A stretch of 54,049 nt of DNA from Salinimicrobium profundisediminis (GTDB taxonomy: Bacteria > Bacteroidota > Bacteroidia > Flavobacteriales > Flavobacteriaceae), in the NCBI RefSeq assembly GCF_026241755.1, contig NZ_JAPJDA010000026.1, forward strand, positions 1-54,049. The letters are read 5' to 3'. A program made the translations under genes and the position numbers. The notes beneath the pieces are model-generated. The model saw nothing but the letters and a program-made list of their open reading frames with translations. It was not told where the DNA came from and ran no database searches. Numbering within the stretch: the stretch's first letter is position 1; each line of letters starts with the position of its first letter. Shown piece by piece: positions 35,126 to 42,743 of this stretch.

Positions 35126-35648
35126 AATTTTCACACGAAGAGCACGAAGCAAAATAAATGAAGATCACAAAGAAAGGCAGTTAAGAAGAAACTGTTGTAC
35201 TTTAGAATAATGAAGGAACAGGATTTATCATACCGGATCATTGGAATTGCACTTGAGCTTCACAAAATTTTGGGGCCGGGCCTGTTAGAATCGACTTATG
35301 AAAATGCTTTAGCTTATGACTTACGTGCTGCCGGTTTGGAAGTGAAACAACAACATCCCATGCCATTTTTCTATAAAGAAATTAAAATGGATGTAGGCTA
35401 CAGAATTGACCTACTGGTTGAGAGTAAAATAATCATTGAAGTAAAATCTCTAGAAAATCTTGCTCCTGTACATTTTGCACAATTACTCACTTATTTAAAA
35501 TTTTCGGAATTAAAAGTGGGTCTACTAATAAATTTCAATACAAAAATGCTCAAAGATGGCATTCACCGAATAGTTAATTGAAAAAATCAATTTTTCCTTC
35601 AATTTCTCTGTGCCCTTATTTAATCTTATTTTGCTTCGTGTGAAAATT
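35124..35648. mobile_element. Inverted-repeat-bounded GxxExxY cassette
   Basis: The gene between msrA and purM is flanked by imperfect inverted repeats. AATTTTCACACGAAG at 35126-35140 is the exact complement of CTTCGTGTGAAAATT at 35634-35648. Inside both arms CAAAATAA and then CACA(A/G)AGAAA recur in the same order; a 9-nt AGCACGAAG duplication in the left arm accounts for the length difference. The unit is about 525 bp and carries a single ORF. No target-site duplication is evident to me. Confidence 0.6.
35210..35581 (+). CDS. GxxExxY protein, PD-(D/E)XK nuclease-like
   Basis: The 123-residue protein has the family signature G24-P-G-x-x-E27-x-x-Y30 in KILGPGLLESTYENAL and a PD-(D/E)XK-type core: Asp67 in YRIDLLVES followed by Glu77-x-Lys79 in IIIEVKSLE. 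The catalytic residues expected of this nuclease-like fold are therefore intact, although no activity is established for the family. The ATG at 35210 was chosen; a TTG five codons earlier is possible. It is the only gene of the inverted-repeat cassette between msrA and purM. Confidence 0.9.
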   Translation: MKEQDLSYRIIGIALELHKILGPGLLESTYENALAYDLRAAGLEVKQQHPMPFFYKEIKMDVGYRIDLLVESKIIIEVKSLENLAPVHFAQLLTYLKFSELKVGLLINFNTKMLKDGIHRIVN

Positions 35649-35657
35649 GAAAACCTA

Positions 35658-36836
35658 TTAGTATTCAAACTCCCCAAACTCACTTCTAATTGTCAATTTT
35701 TTCTCTTCTGAAGCTTCTACCCTACCCACTATTTTGGCATCTACGTTGAATGATTTTGAAATTTCAATAATATCTTCAGCTACTTTTTCATCAACATATA
35801 ATTCCATTCTATGTCCCATATTGAACACCTGGTACATCTCCTTCCACTCGGTTTTGCTTTCCTGCTGAATGAGTTTGAATAAAGGCGGAACTTCAAATAG
35901 ATTGTCTTTGACTACATGAACGTTATCTACAAAATGCAGGACTTTGGTTTGTGCGCCCCCGCTGCAATGAACTATGCCAAAAATGTCATTTTTAGAGTAC
36001 TTTTCCAGGATCTTCTTAATTACCGGAGCATATGTTCTTGTAGGAGAAAGCACAAGTTTACCAGCATCCAGCGGACTGCCCTCAACTGCATCGGTGAGGT
36101 CTTTTGAGCCGCTGTAGATCAATTCAGCGGGAATTGAAGCATCAAAACTTTCAGGATATTTTTGAGCTAAACTCTTTCCGAAGACATCGTGACGTGCAGA
36201 GGTGAGTCCGTTACTGCCCATGCCACCGTTGTACTCTTTTTCGTAAGTTGCCTGTCCAAAAGAAGCCAGTCCAACGATCACATTTCCCGGTTTAATGTTT
36301 GCATTGTCTATCACATCACTCCGCTTCATGCGTGCAGTCACGGTAGAATCTACAATAATGGTGCGTACAAGATCACCAACATCGGCAGTTTCGCCGCCGG
36401 TAGAATGGATTTTTATTCCGAAGCCTTTGAGATCATGGAGCAATTCTTCGGTACCATTGATAATGGCAGAGATCACTTCACCCGGCACCAGGTTCTTGTT
36501 ACGACCAATTGTAGAAGAAAGCATGATGTTATCTACCGCACCAACGCACAGCAGGTCATCAATATTCATGATCAATGCATCTTGGGCTATTCCTTTCCAC
36601 ACCTCAAGATCCCCTGTTTCTTTCCAGTACATATAGGCCAGGGAAGACTTTGTACCAGCGCCATCGGCGTGCATGATGAGGCAATAATCTTCATCACCTG
36701 TGAGATGATCGGGCACAATTTTGCAAAATGCTTTTGGAAAAAGCCCTTTATTGACATTCTTAATGGCATTGTGCACGTCTTCTTTCCCGGCAGAAACTCC
36801 GCGGCCGGCATATCTTTTACTTATTTCCTGGCTCAT
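35658..36836 (-). CDS. purM: PurM-type AIR synthase
   Basis: The 392-residue protein starts at MSQEISKRYAGRGVSAGKED; a 26-codon extension upstream has no family similarity. It is the Bacteroidota form of phosphoribosylformylglycinamidine cyclo-ligase, which closes the imidazole ring of AIR using ATP. Family blocks are HADGAGTKSSLAYMYW, MNIDDLLCVGAVDNIM, HSTGGETADVGDLVRT and the C-terminal MGHRMELYV. It is about 45 residues longer than E. coli PurM. One dispersed palindrome (35979-35993) is encoded in YSKNDIFGIVHC. Its stop is 10 bp from the cassette's right repeat. Confidence 0.93.
   Translation of the reverse strand: MSQEISKRYAGRGVSAGKEDVHNAIKNVNKGLFPKAFCKIVPDHLTGDEDYCLIMHADGAGTKSSLAYMYWKETGDLEVWKGIAQDALIMNIDDLLCVGAVDNIMLSSTIGRNKNLVPGEVISAIINGTEELLHDLKGFGIKIHSTGGETADVGDLVRTIIVDSTVTARMKRSDVIDNANIKPGNVIVGLASFGQATYEKEYNGGMGSNGLTSARHDVFGKSLAQKYPESFDASIPAELIYSGSKDLTDAVEGSPLDAGKLVLSPTRTYAPVIKKILEKYSKNDIFGIVHCSGGAQTKVLHFVDNVHVVKDNLFEVPPLFKLIQQESKTEWKEMYQVFNMGHRMELYVDEKVAEDIIEISKSFNVDAKIVGRVEASEEKKLTIRSEFGEFEY
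35979..35993. repeat. Dispersed palindrome, copy 8 (inside purM)
   Basis: AAAAATG-T-CATTTTT, perfect 7+1+7, centre 35986, in coding sequence. Confidence 0.7.
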
Positions 36837-36897
36837 GTAGATAGATTTACGGTCAAAGATAATTAGTTTAGTTTTTTTGATCGTAGATTTATATAAT

Positions 36898-36925
36898 AAA
36901 AAAGGCACTCCCATTGGAAGTGCCT
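36898..36925 (-). terminator. Terminator of glnN
   Basis: AGGCACT at 36903-36909 pairs with AGTGCCT at 36919-36925, and a run of T follows on the minus strand. It lies between the glnN stop and the purM start. Confidence 0.85.
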
Positions 36926-36945
36926 ATAAGTCTATTGAATACAAA

Positions 36946-39132
36946 TTATCGGGTAAACAATAATTCCCTGTACTTGGTTAAGGTCCAGATCTCATCGTCT
37001 ATTACCAGCTCGAGCTTATCGCAATGGTAGCGAATGGTCTCAAAGAATGGCTTCACATCATTACAGTATGCAAAGGCTTTTTCTTCGGCATCCTCCAGTT
37101 TGTTAGCTTTCTTACGGGCTTCGATCATTTCGGTAATGCCAGAATTGATCTTCTCGATACGTTCGGAGATTTCTTTAATGATCTCGAGTTGCTCTTTGGA
37201 GTGTTCTTTGAAATCATCAGCAAAGATCTCTTTAAGTCCGCGTACGTTTTTGATCAAAATGTTTTGGTACCTAATCGCGGTTGGGATCACGTGGTTGCGG
37301 GCAATATCACCAAGGATACGGCTCTCAATTTGCACTTTCATGATGTATTCCTCTAACTGAATTTCATGACGGGCTTCAATTTCCACATTATTCATGATCT
37401 CCAGCTCCTTATACATATCCATCGTCTTCTTGCTAACAAGAGCTTTAAGAGCTTCAGGAGTATTTCGATTGTTACTTAGACCTCTTTTTGCGGCTTCTTT
37501 TTCCCATTCTTCGGAATAACCATCACCTTCAAAACGAATATTCTTAGAGTCTTTGATGTATTCTCTCAGAACATTGAAGATGGCGTCATCCTTCTTCATC
37601 TTCTTATTCTTGATAAGACCATCAACCTTTTTCTTGAAATCTATCAGCTGCTTGGCAACAATTGCATTTAGAGCGGTCATGGGCTCTGCACAGTTTGCAG
37701 TGGAGCCTACTGCACGGAATTCAAATTTATTCCCGGTAAAAGCGAAGGATGAAGTTCTGTTCCTGTCGGTATTATCCAGAAGGATCTCAGGGATCTTTCC
37801 AACCACATTAAGTTTAAGTTCGGTCTTTTCTGCCGGAGAAAGTTTCCCATCGGTAACTTTTTCGAGTTCGTCAAGCACCTGGGTCAATTGAGAACCAATA
37901 AAAGTAGAGATGATAGCCGGCGGAGCCTCATTAGCACCTAACCTGAAGTCATTTGAAGCGCTGGCAATTGTAGCCCTTAACAGCTCCTCATTTTCATTTA
38001 CAGCTTTTATGGTATTGATGAAAAAAGTCAAAAACTGAAGATTTTTCATCGGTGTAGAACCGGGTCCTAAAAGATTTACACCTGTATCTGTACTTAAAGA
38101 CCAGTTGTTATGCTTCCCACTTCCGTTAATGCCTGCAAATGGCTTTTCATGGAACAACACGGTGAAGTTATGGCGCTCTGCTACTTTATGCATTACATCC
38201 ATCAAAAGGGAGTTGTGATCTACTGCCAGGTTGGCTTCTTCAAAGATTGGAGCAAGTTCAAACTGGTTTGGTGCCACCTCGTTGTGCCTGGTTTTAACAG
38301 GTACTCCAAGAAGCATACATTCTTTTTCAAGATCGCGCATATAAGAAAGTACCCGCGAAGGAATAGAACCAAAATAATGATCGTCTAACTGCTGACCTTT
38401 AGCCGGAGAGTGCCCCAGCAAAGTTCTTCCAGCCAGCTGAATATCGGGCCTTGATGCTGCCAAAGCCGAATCTATAAGAAAATATTCCTGCTCCCATCCA
38501 AGAGTAGCCTGAACTTTACTTACATTTTTGTCGAAATATTTTGCCACATCGGTAGCAGCCTGGTCAACAGCCTGCAACGCTCTTAAAAGTGGCGTTTTAT
38601 AATCCAGTGCATCTCCTGTGTAAGAAACGAATACACTGGGAATACACAAAGTAGTTCCATATATAAATGCGGGAGAAGTAGGATCCCATGCGGTATAGCC
38701 ACGGGCTTCAAACGTATTTCTTATCCCCCCGTTCGGGAAACTTGAAGCATCGGGTTCTTGTTGTACAAGTTGCCCGCCTCCAAATTTTTCAATTGCAAGG
38801 CCATCACCAATAGTTTCAAAGAAAGCATCATGTTTTTCGGCAGTGCTTCCGGTAAGGGGTTGAAACCAGTGTGTATAGTGGGTGGCCCCTTTAGAAATGG
38901 CCCATTCCTTCATTCCGGTAGAGATATGATCGGCAATAGTACGGTCAATCTTTTTACCGGTGGCATTTGCTTCCTTTACACTCTGGTATGCTTCTTTAGT
39001 TAGAAATTGTCGCATTACGCTTTCGCTGAAAACATTGCGGCCAAAAAGTTCTGAACGCCGTTCGTTTTCTTCAATTTCTACAGGTTTGCGGTTCAAAGTC
39101 TCCTTGAGTGCCTGGAATCTTAAAGTTGCCAT
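36946..39132 (-). CDS. glnN: Glutamine synthetase type III
   Basis: The 728-residue enzyme makes glutamine from glutamate, ammonia and ATP. It is the long GSIII form: QPLTGSTAEKHDAFFE, then ATLGWEQEYFLID, then KTRHNEVAPNQFELAP, and the glutamate-binding FHEKPFAGINGSGKHNNWSL. The C-terminal ~200 residues are the helical extension unique to GSIII. It is monocistronic, with a strong terminator and an upstream region carrying repeated TGTAAACA elements. Confidence 0.96.
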   Translation of the reverse strand: MATLRFQALKETLNRKPVEIEENERRSELFGRNVFSESVMRQFLTKEAYQSVKEANATGKKIDRTIADHISTGMKEWAISKGATHYTHWFQPLTGSTAEKHDAFFETIGDGLAIEKFGGGQLVQQEPDASSFPNGGIRNTFEARGYTAWDPTSPAFIYGTTLCIPSVFVSYTGDALDYKTPLLRALQAVDQAATDVAKYFDKNVSKVQATLGWEQEYFLIDSALAASRPDIQLAGRTLLGHSPAKGQQLDDHYFGSIPSRVLSYMRDLEKECMLLGVPVKTRHNEVAPNQFELAPIFEEANLAVDHNSLLMDVMHKVAERHNFTVLFHEKPFAGINGSGKHNNWSLSTDTGVNLLGPGSTPMKNLQFLTFFINTIKAVNENEELLRATIASASNDFRLGANEAPPAIISTFIGSQLTQVLDELEKVTDGKLSPAEKTELKLNVVGKIPEILLDNTDRNRTSSFAFTGNKFEFRAVGSTANCAEPMTALNAIVAKQLIDFKKKVDGLIKNKKMKKDDAIFNVLREYIKDSKNIRFEGDGYSEEWEKEAAKRGLSNNRNTPEALKALVSKKTMDMYKELEIMNNVEIEARHEIQLEEYIMKVQIESRILGDIARNHVIPTAIRYQNILIKNVRGLKEIFADDFKEHSKEQLEIIKEISERIEKINSGITEMIEARKKANKLEDAEEKAFAYCNDVKPFFETIRYHCDKLELVIDDEIWTLTKYRELLFTR

Positions 39133-39162
39133 TTATTAATTGGTTTTATGGGTTAACAGCAA

Positions 39163-39216
39163 CAAATATATTTAATAATTGTTTACACCCCCTAAAAAAT
39201 TGGGGGATGTTTACAA
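39163..39216 (-). promoter_or_regulatory. glnN promoter region with repeated TGTAAACA and a C5/G5 hairpin
   Basis: TATATTTG (39170-39163 on the minus strand) is a -7 box about 30 bp before the glnN ATG. Just upstream, two TGTAAACA elements in direct orientation flank CCCCC-N9/10-GGGGG, which can form a hairpin. The layout looks like an operator, perhaps for nitrogen control. Confidence 0.4.
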
Positions 39217-39255
39217 AAATTTTATATTTTCTTAAGAAGACCCCTCAGGCAAAGC

Positions 39256-40203
39256 CTATCCTACAAAGGCAAGGCTTACAAACACAGCATAACCGGCAAA
39301 AAGCAGAAAACCTTTCCACCTGTTTAATGAATAACGCTTCGGAAGAAAAGCCAACGGAACCAGAATAAAAGCAATACCAATCATCCATAGAATATCGCTG
39401 CTTAATATCTCTGCTGAACTTACTACCACAGGCTGAATTAAGGCAGTAATACCCAGCACCGAGGCTATGTTGAAAATGTTAGAACCAATCAGGTTTCCAA
39501 GGGAAATGGCTTTTTCCTGTTTCATAGCTGCAATGACCGATGCTGCCAGCTCGGGCACACTCGTTCCTACGGCGATCATAGTAACCGAGATCACCCTCTC
39601 ACTCACTCCCAAAGCCGATGCCAGGTCTACCGCACCCGAAACCAAAAATTCTGATCCAAAGTAAAGAGCAGCACCTCCAATGACCAACCAAAGAACAGTC
39701 TTAAAATTTGAAGCCACTTTTAAATCGGGATCTACTTCATCGGGCTGAAGTTCCGGTTTCCGGCGGGCGCGACGAATCAATAAAACAAGGTAAAGCACAA
39801 TAGCCCCTACCAAAACAACACCTTCTAAGCGCGATAATATATGTTCTGTAGAAAGAAAATAAAACAGCCCCAGGGAAAAAAGCATCATTATTGGCCAGTT
39901 GAACCTGTAGAATTCCCGGTCAATGATTAAAGGCGAGATCATGGCCGTAATACCAAGAACCAAACCTATGTTAGCAATATTAGAGCCGATGACATTACCC
40001 AGGGAAATATCTGAAAATCCTTCAAGGGCGGCCTGCAGACTCACCAGTAGCTCTGGCGCCGAGGTTGCAAAGGACACCACTGTAAGGCCAATTACCATTC
40101 GGGAAAGTTTCAGTTTCAAAGAAATCGCTACAGACGATCTCACGAGGAATTCACCTCCAACTACTAACAGAATAAAACCAAGGATAATAAATAGAATGCT
40201 CAT
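39256..40203 (-). CDS. Calcium/sodium antiporter, CaCA (YrbG) family
   Basis: The 315-residue membrane protein has about ten helices and two inverted alpha-repeat motifs: VVSFATSAPELLVSLQAALEG and GNVIGSNIANIGLVLG in the first half, VGTSVPELAASVIAA and GNLIGSNIFNIASVLG in the second. These carry the ion-binding Glu/Asn residues of the exchanger family. The start was placed at MSILFIILGFILLVVGG; an upstream extension is unsupported. It is monocistronic. Confidence 0.94.
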   Translation of the reverse strand: MSILFIILGFILLVVGGEFLVRSSVAISLKLKLSRMVIGLTVVSFATSAPELLVSLQAALEGFSDISLGNVIGSNIANIGLVLGITAMISPLIIDREFYRFNWPIMMLFSLGLFYFLSTEHILSRLEGVVLVGAIVLYLVLLIRRARRKPELQPDEVDPDLKVASNFKTVLWLVIGGAALYFGSEFLVSGAVDLASALGVSERVISVTMIAVGTSVPELAASVIAAMKQEKAISLGNLIGSNIFNIASVLGITALIQPVVVSSAEILSSDILWMIGIAFILVPLAFLPKRYSLNRWKGFLLFAGYAVFVSLAFVG

Positions 40204-40341
40204 CAATTTTTTTTGCGAAGATATGAGATTCTCAACGAATAGGCTTGTTTGAACCGTTTTGCAGAGCTTCACCTACACCAAAACCAGGACTTTAAGAGAG
40301 AATAAACCAGAGATTCGTTATTGGCGGTATTGAATGATCTC

Positions 40342-40366
40342 CCAAAAATGCCATTTTTGACACACC
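40342..40366. repeat. Dispersed palindrome, copy 9
   Basis: CCAAAAATG-C-CATTTTTGACACACC, centre 40351, intergenic between the antiporter gene and the 49-aa gene. Confidence 0.75.
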
Positions 40367-40437
40367 TTCCGGGAAGACCTTCGGAAGGCGATTTTGCTCC
40401 TATACCTTTCAAAAAGGGGAAATTGGGAACTAATTTC

Positions 40438-40445
40438 TATCTTTG
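40438..40445 (+). promoter_or_regulatory. Putative -7 box for the 49-aa gene
   Basis: TATCTTTG ends 16 bp before the ATG at 40462. Confidence 0.4.
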
Positions 40446-40461
40446 ATAGAAACCAACCGAC

Positions 40462-40611
40462 ATGAAAAAGACATTTTTCAAGACACTTTCGAAGATCAAC
40501 AAAAAGGTTCTTCCCAGCTATTCAAAGCGACAGCTGGACCTGGCTAAAGCAACTAAATTTCAGAAAGCCCTTATCGGCTGGAAAACCTGGGTCACAAAGA
40601 ACTCACTCTAA
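40462..40611 (+). CDS. Conserved 49-residue basic protein
   Basis: The 49-codon frame encodes a very basic protein beginning MKKTFFKTLSKINKKVLPSY, continuing SKRQLDLAKATKFQKALIGW and ending KTWVTKNSL. I recognise near-identical short proteins in many flavobacteria, sometimes labelled SsrA-binding protein although they lack the SmpB fold. Conservation, a TATCTTTG box upstream and a clean start-to-stop frame support a real gene. Charge suggests RNA, DNA or ribosome contact, but nothing more can be said. Confidence 0.75.
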   Translation: MKKTFFKTLSKINKKVLPSYSKRQLDLAKATKFQKALIGWKTWVTKNSL

Positions 40612-40650
40612 AGGTTCAAGGTTCAAGGTTTAAGGTTTAAGGTTTAAGGT
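40611..40650. repeat. 7-bp tandem repeat array 1
   Basis: Five copies of AAGGTT(C/T)A-type heptamers run directly after the stop codon of the 49-aa gene. Confidence 0.85.
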
Positions 40651-40675
40651 AAAAAAGGAAAACTTTACTACAACT

Positions 40676-40738
40676 ATTAACCATTAACTATTAACTATTA
40701 ACTGTTAACTGTTAACTGTTAACTACGAACTAATAGCT
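40676..40738. repeat. 7-bp tandem repeat array 2, reaching into the apt 3' end
   Basis: ATTAACC once, ATTAACT three times and GTTAACT three times (40676-40724), then two decayed units. The apt stop codon (40730-40732) lies in the decayed part. Confidence 0.85.
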
Positions 40739-41245
40739 AACCAGCGAAACCACCTTATATGAATCCAGTTTTTCCTTTCCTTTTAAGAAGCTGAGATCCA
40801 TTAAGAAACTGCACTGTACAATTTCCCCTCCCATTTTCTCGACCAGTTTACACGCAGCCGCAGCAGTACCTCCCGTTGCCAGCACATCATCGTGCACAAG
40901 GATCTTTTCACCTTTTTGTATTGCATCGCTATGCACCTCAAGTGTATCTTCCCCATATTCTAATGAATAGCTCTCCCGGTATGTATCGTAGGGCAATTTA
41001 CCCGGCTTTCTAATGGGCACAAAACCTGCATTTAACTCCTGCGCCAAAAGTGTCGCAAAAAAGAAGCCGCGTGATTCTATTCCTACAACTTTATCTATTT
41101 TCTCACCTTCCAAAAATGACAAAAAAGCAGCCACTGTTTCTCTAGTAGCAGTGGCATCCTGCAGCAGGGGTGTTATATCCTTATAAACGATCCCTTTTTT
41201 GGGAAAATCATGTATATCTCTAATGTAAGCTTCAATATTAAACAT
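40730..41245 (-). CDS. apt: Adenine phosphoribosyltransferase
   Basis: The 171-residue salvage enzyme makes AMP from adenine and PRPP. It starts at MFNIEAYIRDIHDFPKKGI; a further 19 codons upstream are not conserved. The PRPP-binding motif is LVHDDVLATGGTAAAACKLVE, and VVGIESRGFFFATLLAQELN plus FVPIRKPGKLPY are further family blocks. The end of the gene has been reached by a heptamer array, with SLVSY as the last residues. It is monocistronic. Confidence 0.95.
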   Translation of the reverse strand: MFNIEAYIRDIHDFPKKGIVYKDITPLLQDATATRETVAAFLSFLEGEKIDKVVGIESRGFFFATLLAQELNAGFVPIRKPGKLPYDTYRESYSLEYGEDTLEVHSDAIQKGEKILVHDDVLATGGTAAAACKLVEKMGGEIVQCSFLMDLSFLKGKEKLDSYKVVSLVSY

Positions 41246-41401
41246 ATGCGCGGTTTCCTGCGAAGATAATAAGAAAAAAGCGTCTCTTCCCATTACCTCC
41301 ATTACTCCTTTAGTAAAAATTCAACAAAGATTTATTACTCATTTAACTGGCACAAGTCTCTTCCATATATATTTTAGACTGAACCAAAAAAAGCCTGAAA
41401 A

Positions 41402-41887
41402 ATGAAAAACTTAAAAGATCTATTCGAACATCAGCTAAAGGATTTGTACAGCGCCGAGACCCAACTGGTAGACGCTCTCCCAAAGTTGCAGAAAAATGCC
41501 AATGATGATAAACTTAAAAAAGCTTTTGAGAAGCACCTCAAAGAAACCGAGGGGCATGTAAAGCGCCTCGAGGAAATTTGTGACAAACTGGGCATTAAAC
41601 CTACGGGAGAAACCTGTAAGGCTATGCAGGGTCTTGTGAAAGAAGCTGAATCTTTTCTGAAAGAAGACACCGAAAAAGATGTGCAGGATGCAGGACTAAT
41701 TGCCGAGGCCCAGAGAGTAGAACACTACGAGATCTCGGGATATGGTACGGCTGTACGTTATGCTAAAGAACTGGGACATGACGACATTGCTGCAAAACTT
41801 CAAAAAACTCTTGATGAAGAATACAAAGCCGACAATCTTCTCACCGACATGGCCGAAGATCGCCTGAACAGAAAGGCTAAATCCTAA
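41402..41887 (+). CDS. DUF892 ferritin-like protein (YciE-type)
   Basis: This 161-residue four-helix protein starts LKDLFEHQLKDLYSAETQLV and has the repeated Glu/His positions of the ferritin-like DUF892 family: KHLKETEGHVKRLEEI, QRVEHYEISGYGTAVRYAKE and LDEEYKADNLLTDMAE. Such proteins are stress- or stationary-phase induced and bind metal. It is monocistronic with a strong terminator. A DUF2383 stress-type gene follows on the same strand. Confidence 0.92.
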   Translation: MKNLKDLFEHQLKDLYSAETQLVDALPKLQKNANDDKLKKAFEKHLKETEGHVKRLEEICDKLGIKPTGETCKAMQGLVKEAESFLKEDTEKDVQDAGLIAEAQRVEHYEISGYGTAVRYAKELGHDDIAAKLQKTLDEEYKADNLLTDMAEDRLNRKAKS

Positions 41888-41905
41888 TTTGGAACCAGAA
41901 ATCTT

Positions 41906-41940
41906 AAAAACCGCCTGCACTTTCGCAGGCGGTTTTGTTT
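41906..41940 (+). terminator. Terminator of the DUF892 gene
   Basis: CCGCCTGC at 41911-41918 pairs with GCAGGCGG at 41925-41932, with A-rich and T-rich flanks. Confidence 0.9.
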
Positions 41941-42118
41941 TTTCATCCTAATAAATGCCTCAAAAAACATCTTTTTAAGAAAGTTTTTGTCGTCTTCTTC
42001 TTCAACTGTCAAAACGGAGTTAACCATCCAATTTTACGAAAACGATTGAGCAAATTTGCTTAAATTAAAGTGTTAGTAAAAGAGTTGGAAAAGAGACAGA
42101 AATATAGATCAAGAAATC

Positions 42119-42628
<510 letters not shown>

Positions 42629-42653
42629 AAACTGCTAATAAAATGTACGTGTA

Positions 42654-42690
42654 AAAAGCACCTTCGGTCCATCAGGGGGTGCTTTTACTT
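42654..42690 (+). terminator. Terminator of the DUF2383 gene
   Basis: AAAAGCACC at 42654-42662 pairs with GGTGCTTTT at 42678-42686, followed by a T-rich tail. Confidence 0.85.
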
Positions 42691-42743
42691 TTAAAACTAT
42701 CCTCGGGTTTTTTTATATTGCCAATCCAATTTCAATCTTACCT

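Noticed and set aside
36866-36914. 26-codon N-terminal extension of PurM
   Set aside because: The extension lies in the AT-rich promoter region and the family starts at MSQEISKRYA.
40611-40738. Heptamer arrays as a CRISPR array
   Set aside because: Units are 7 bp in direct tandem without spacers and no cas genes are present.
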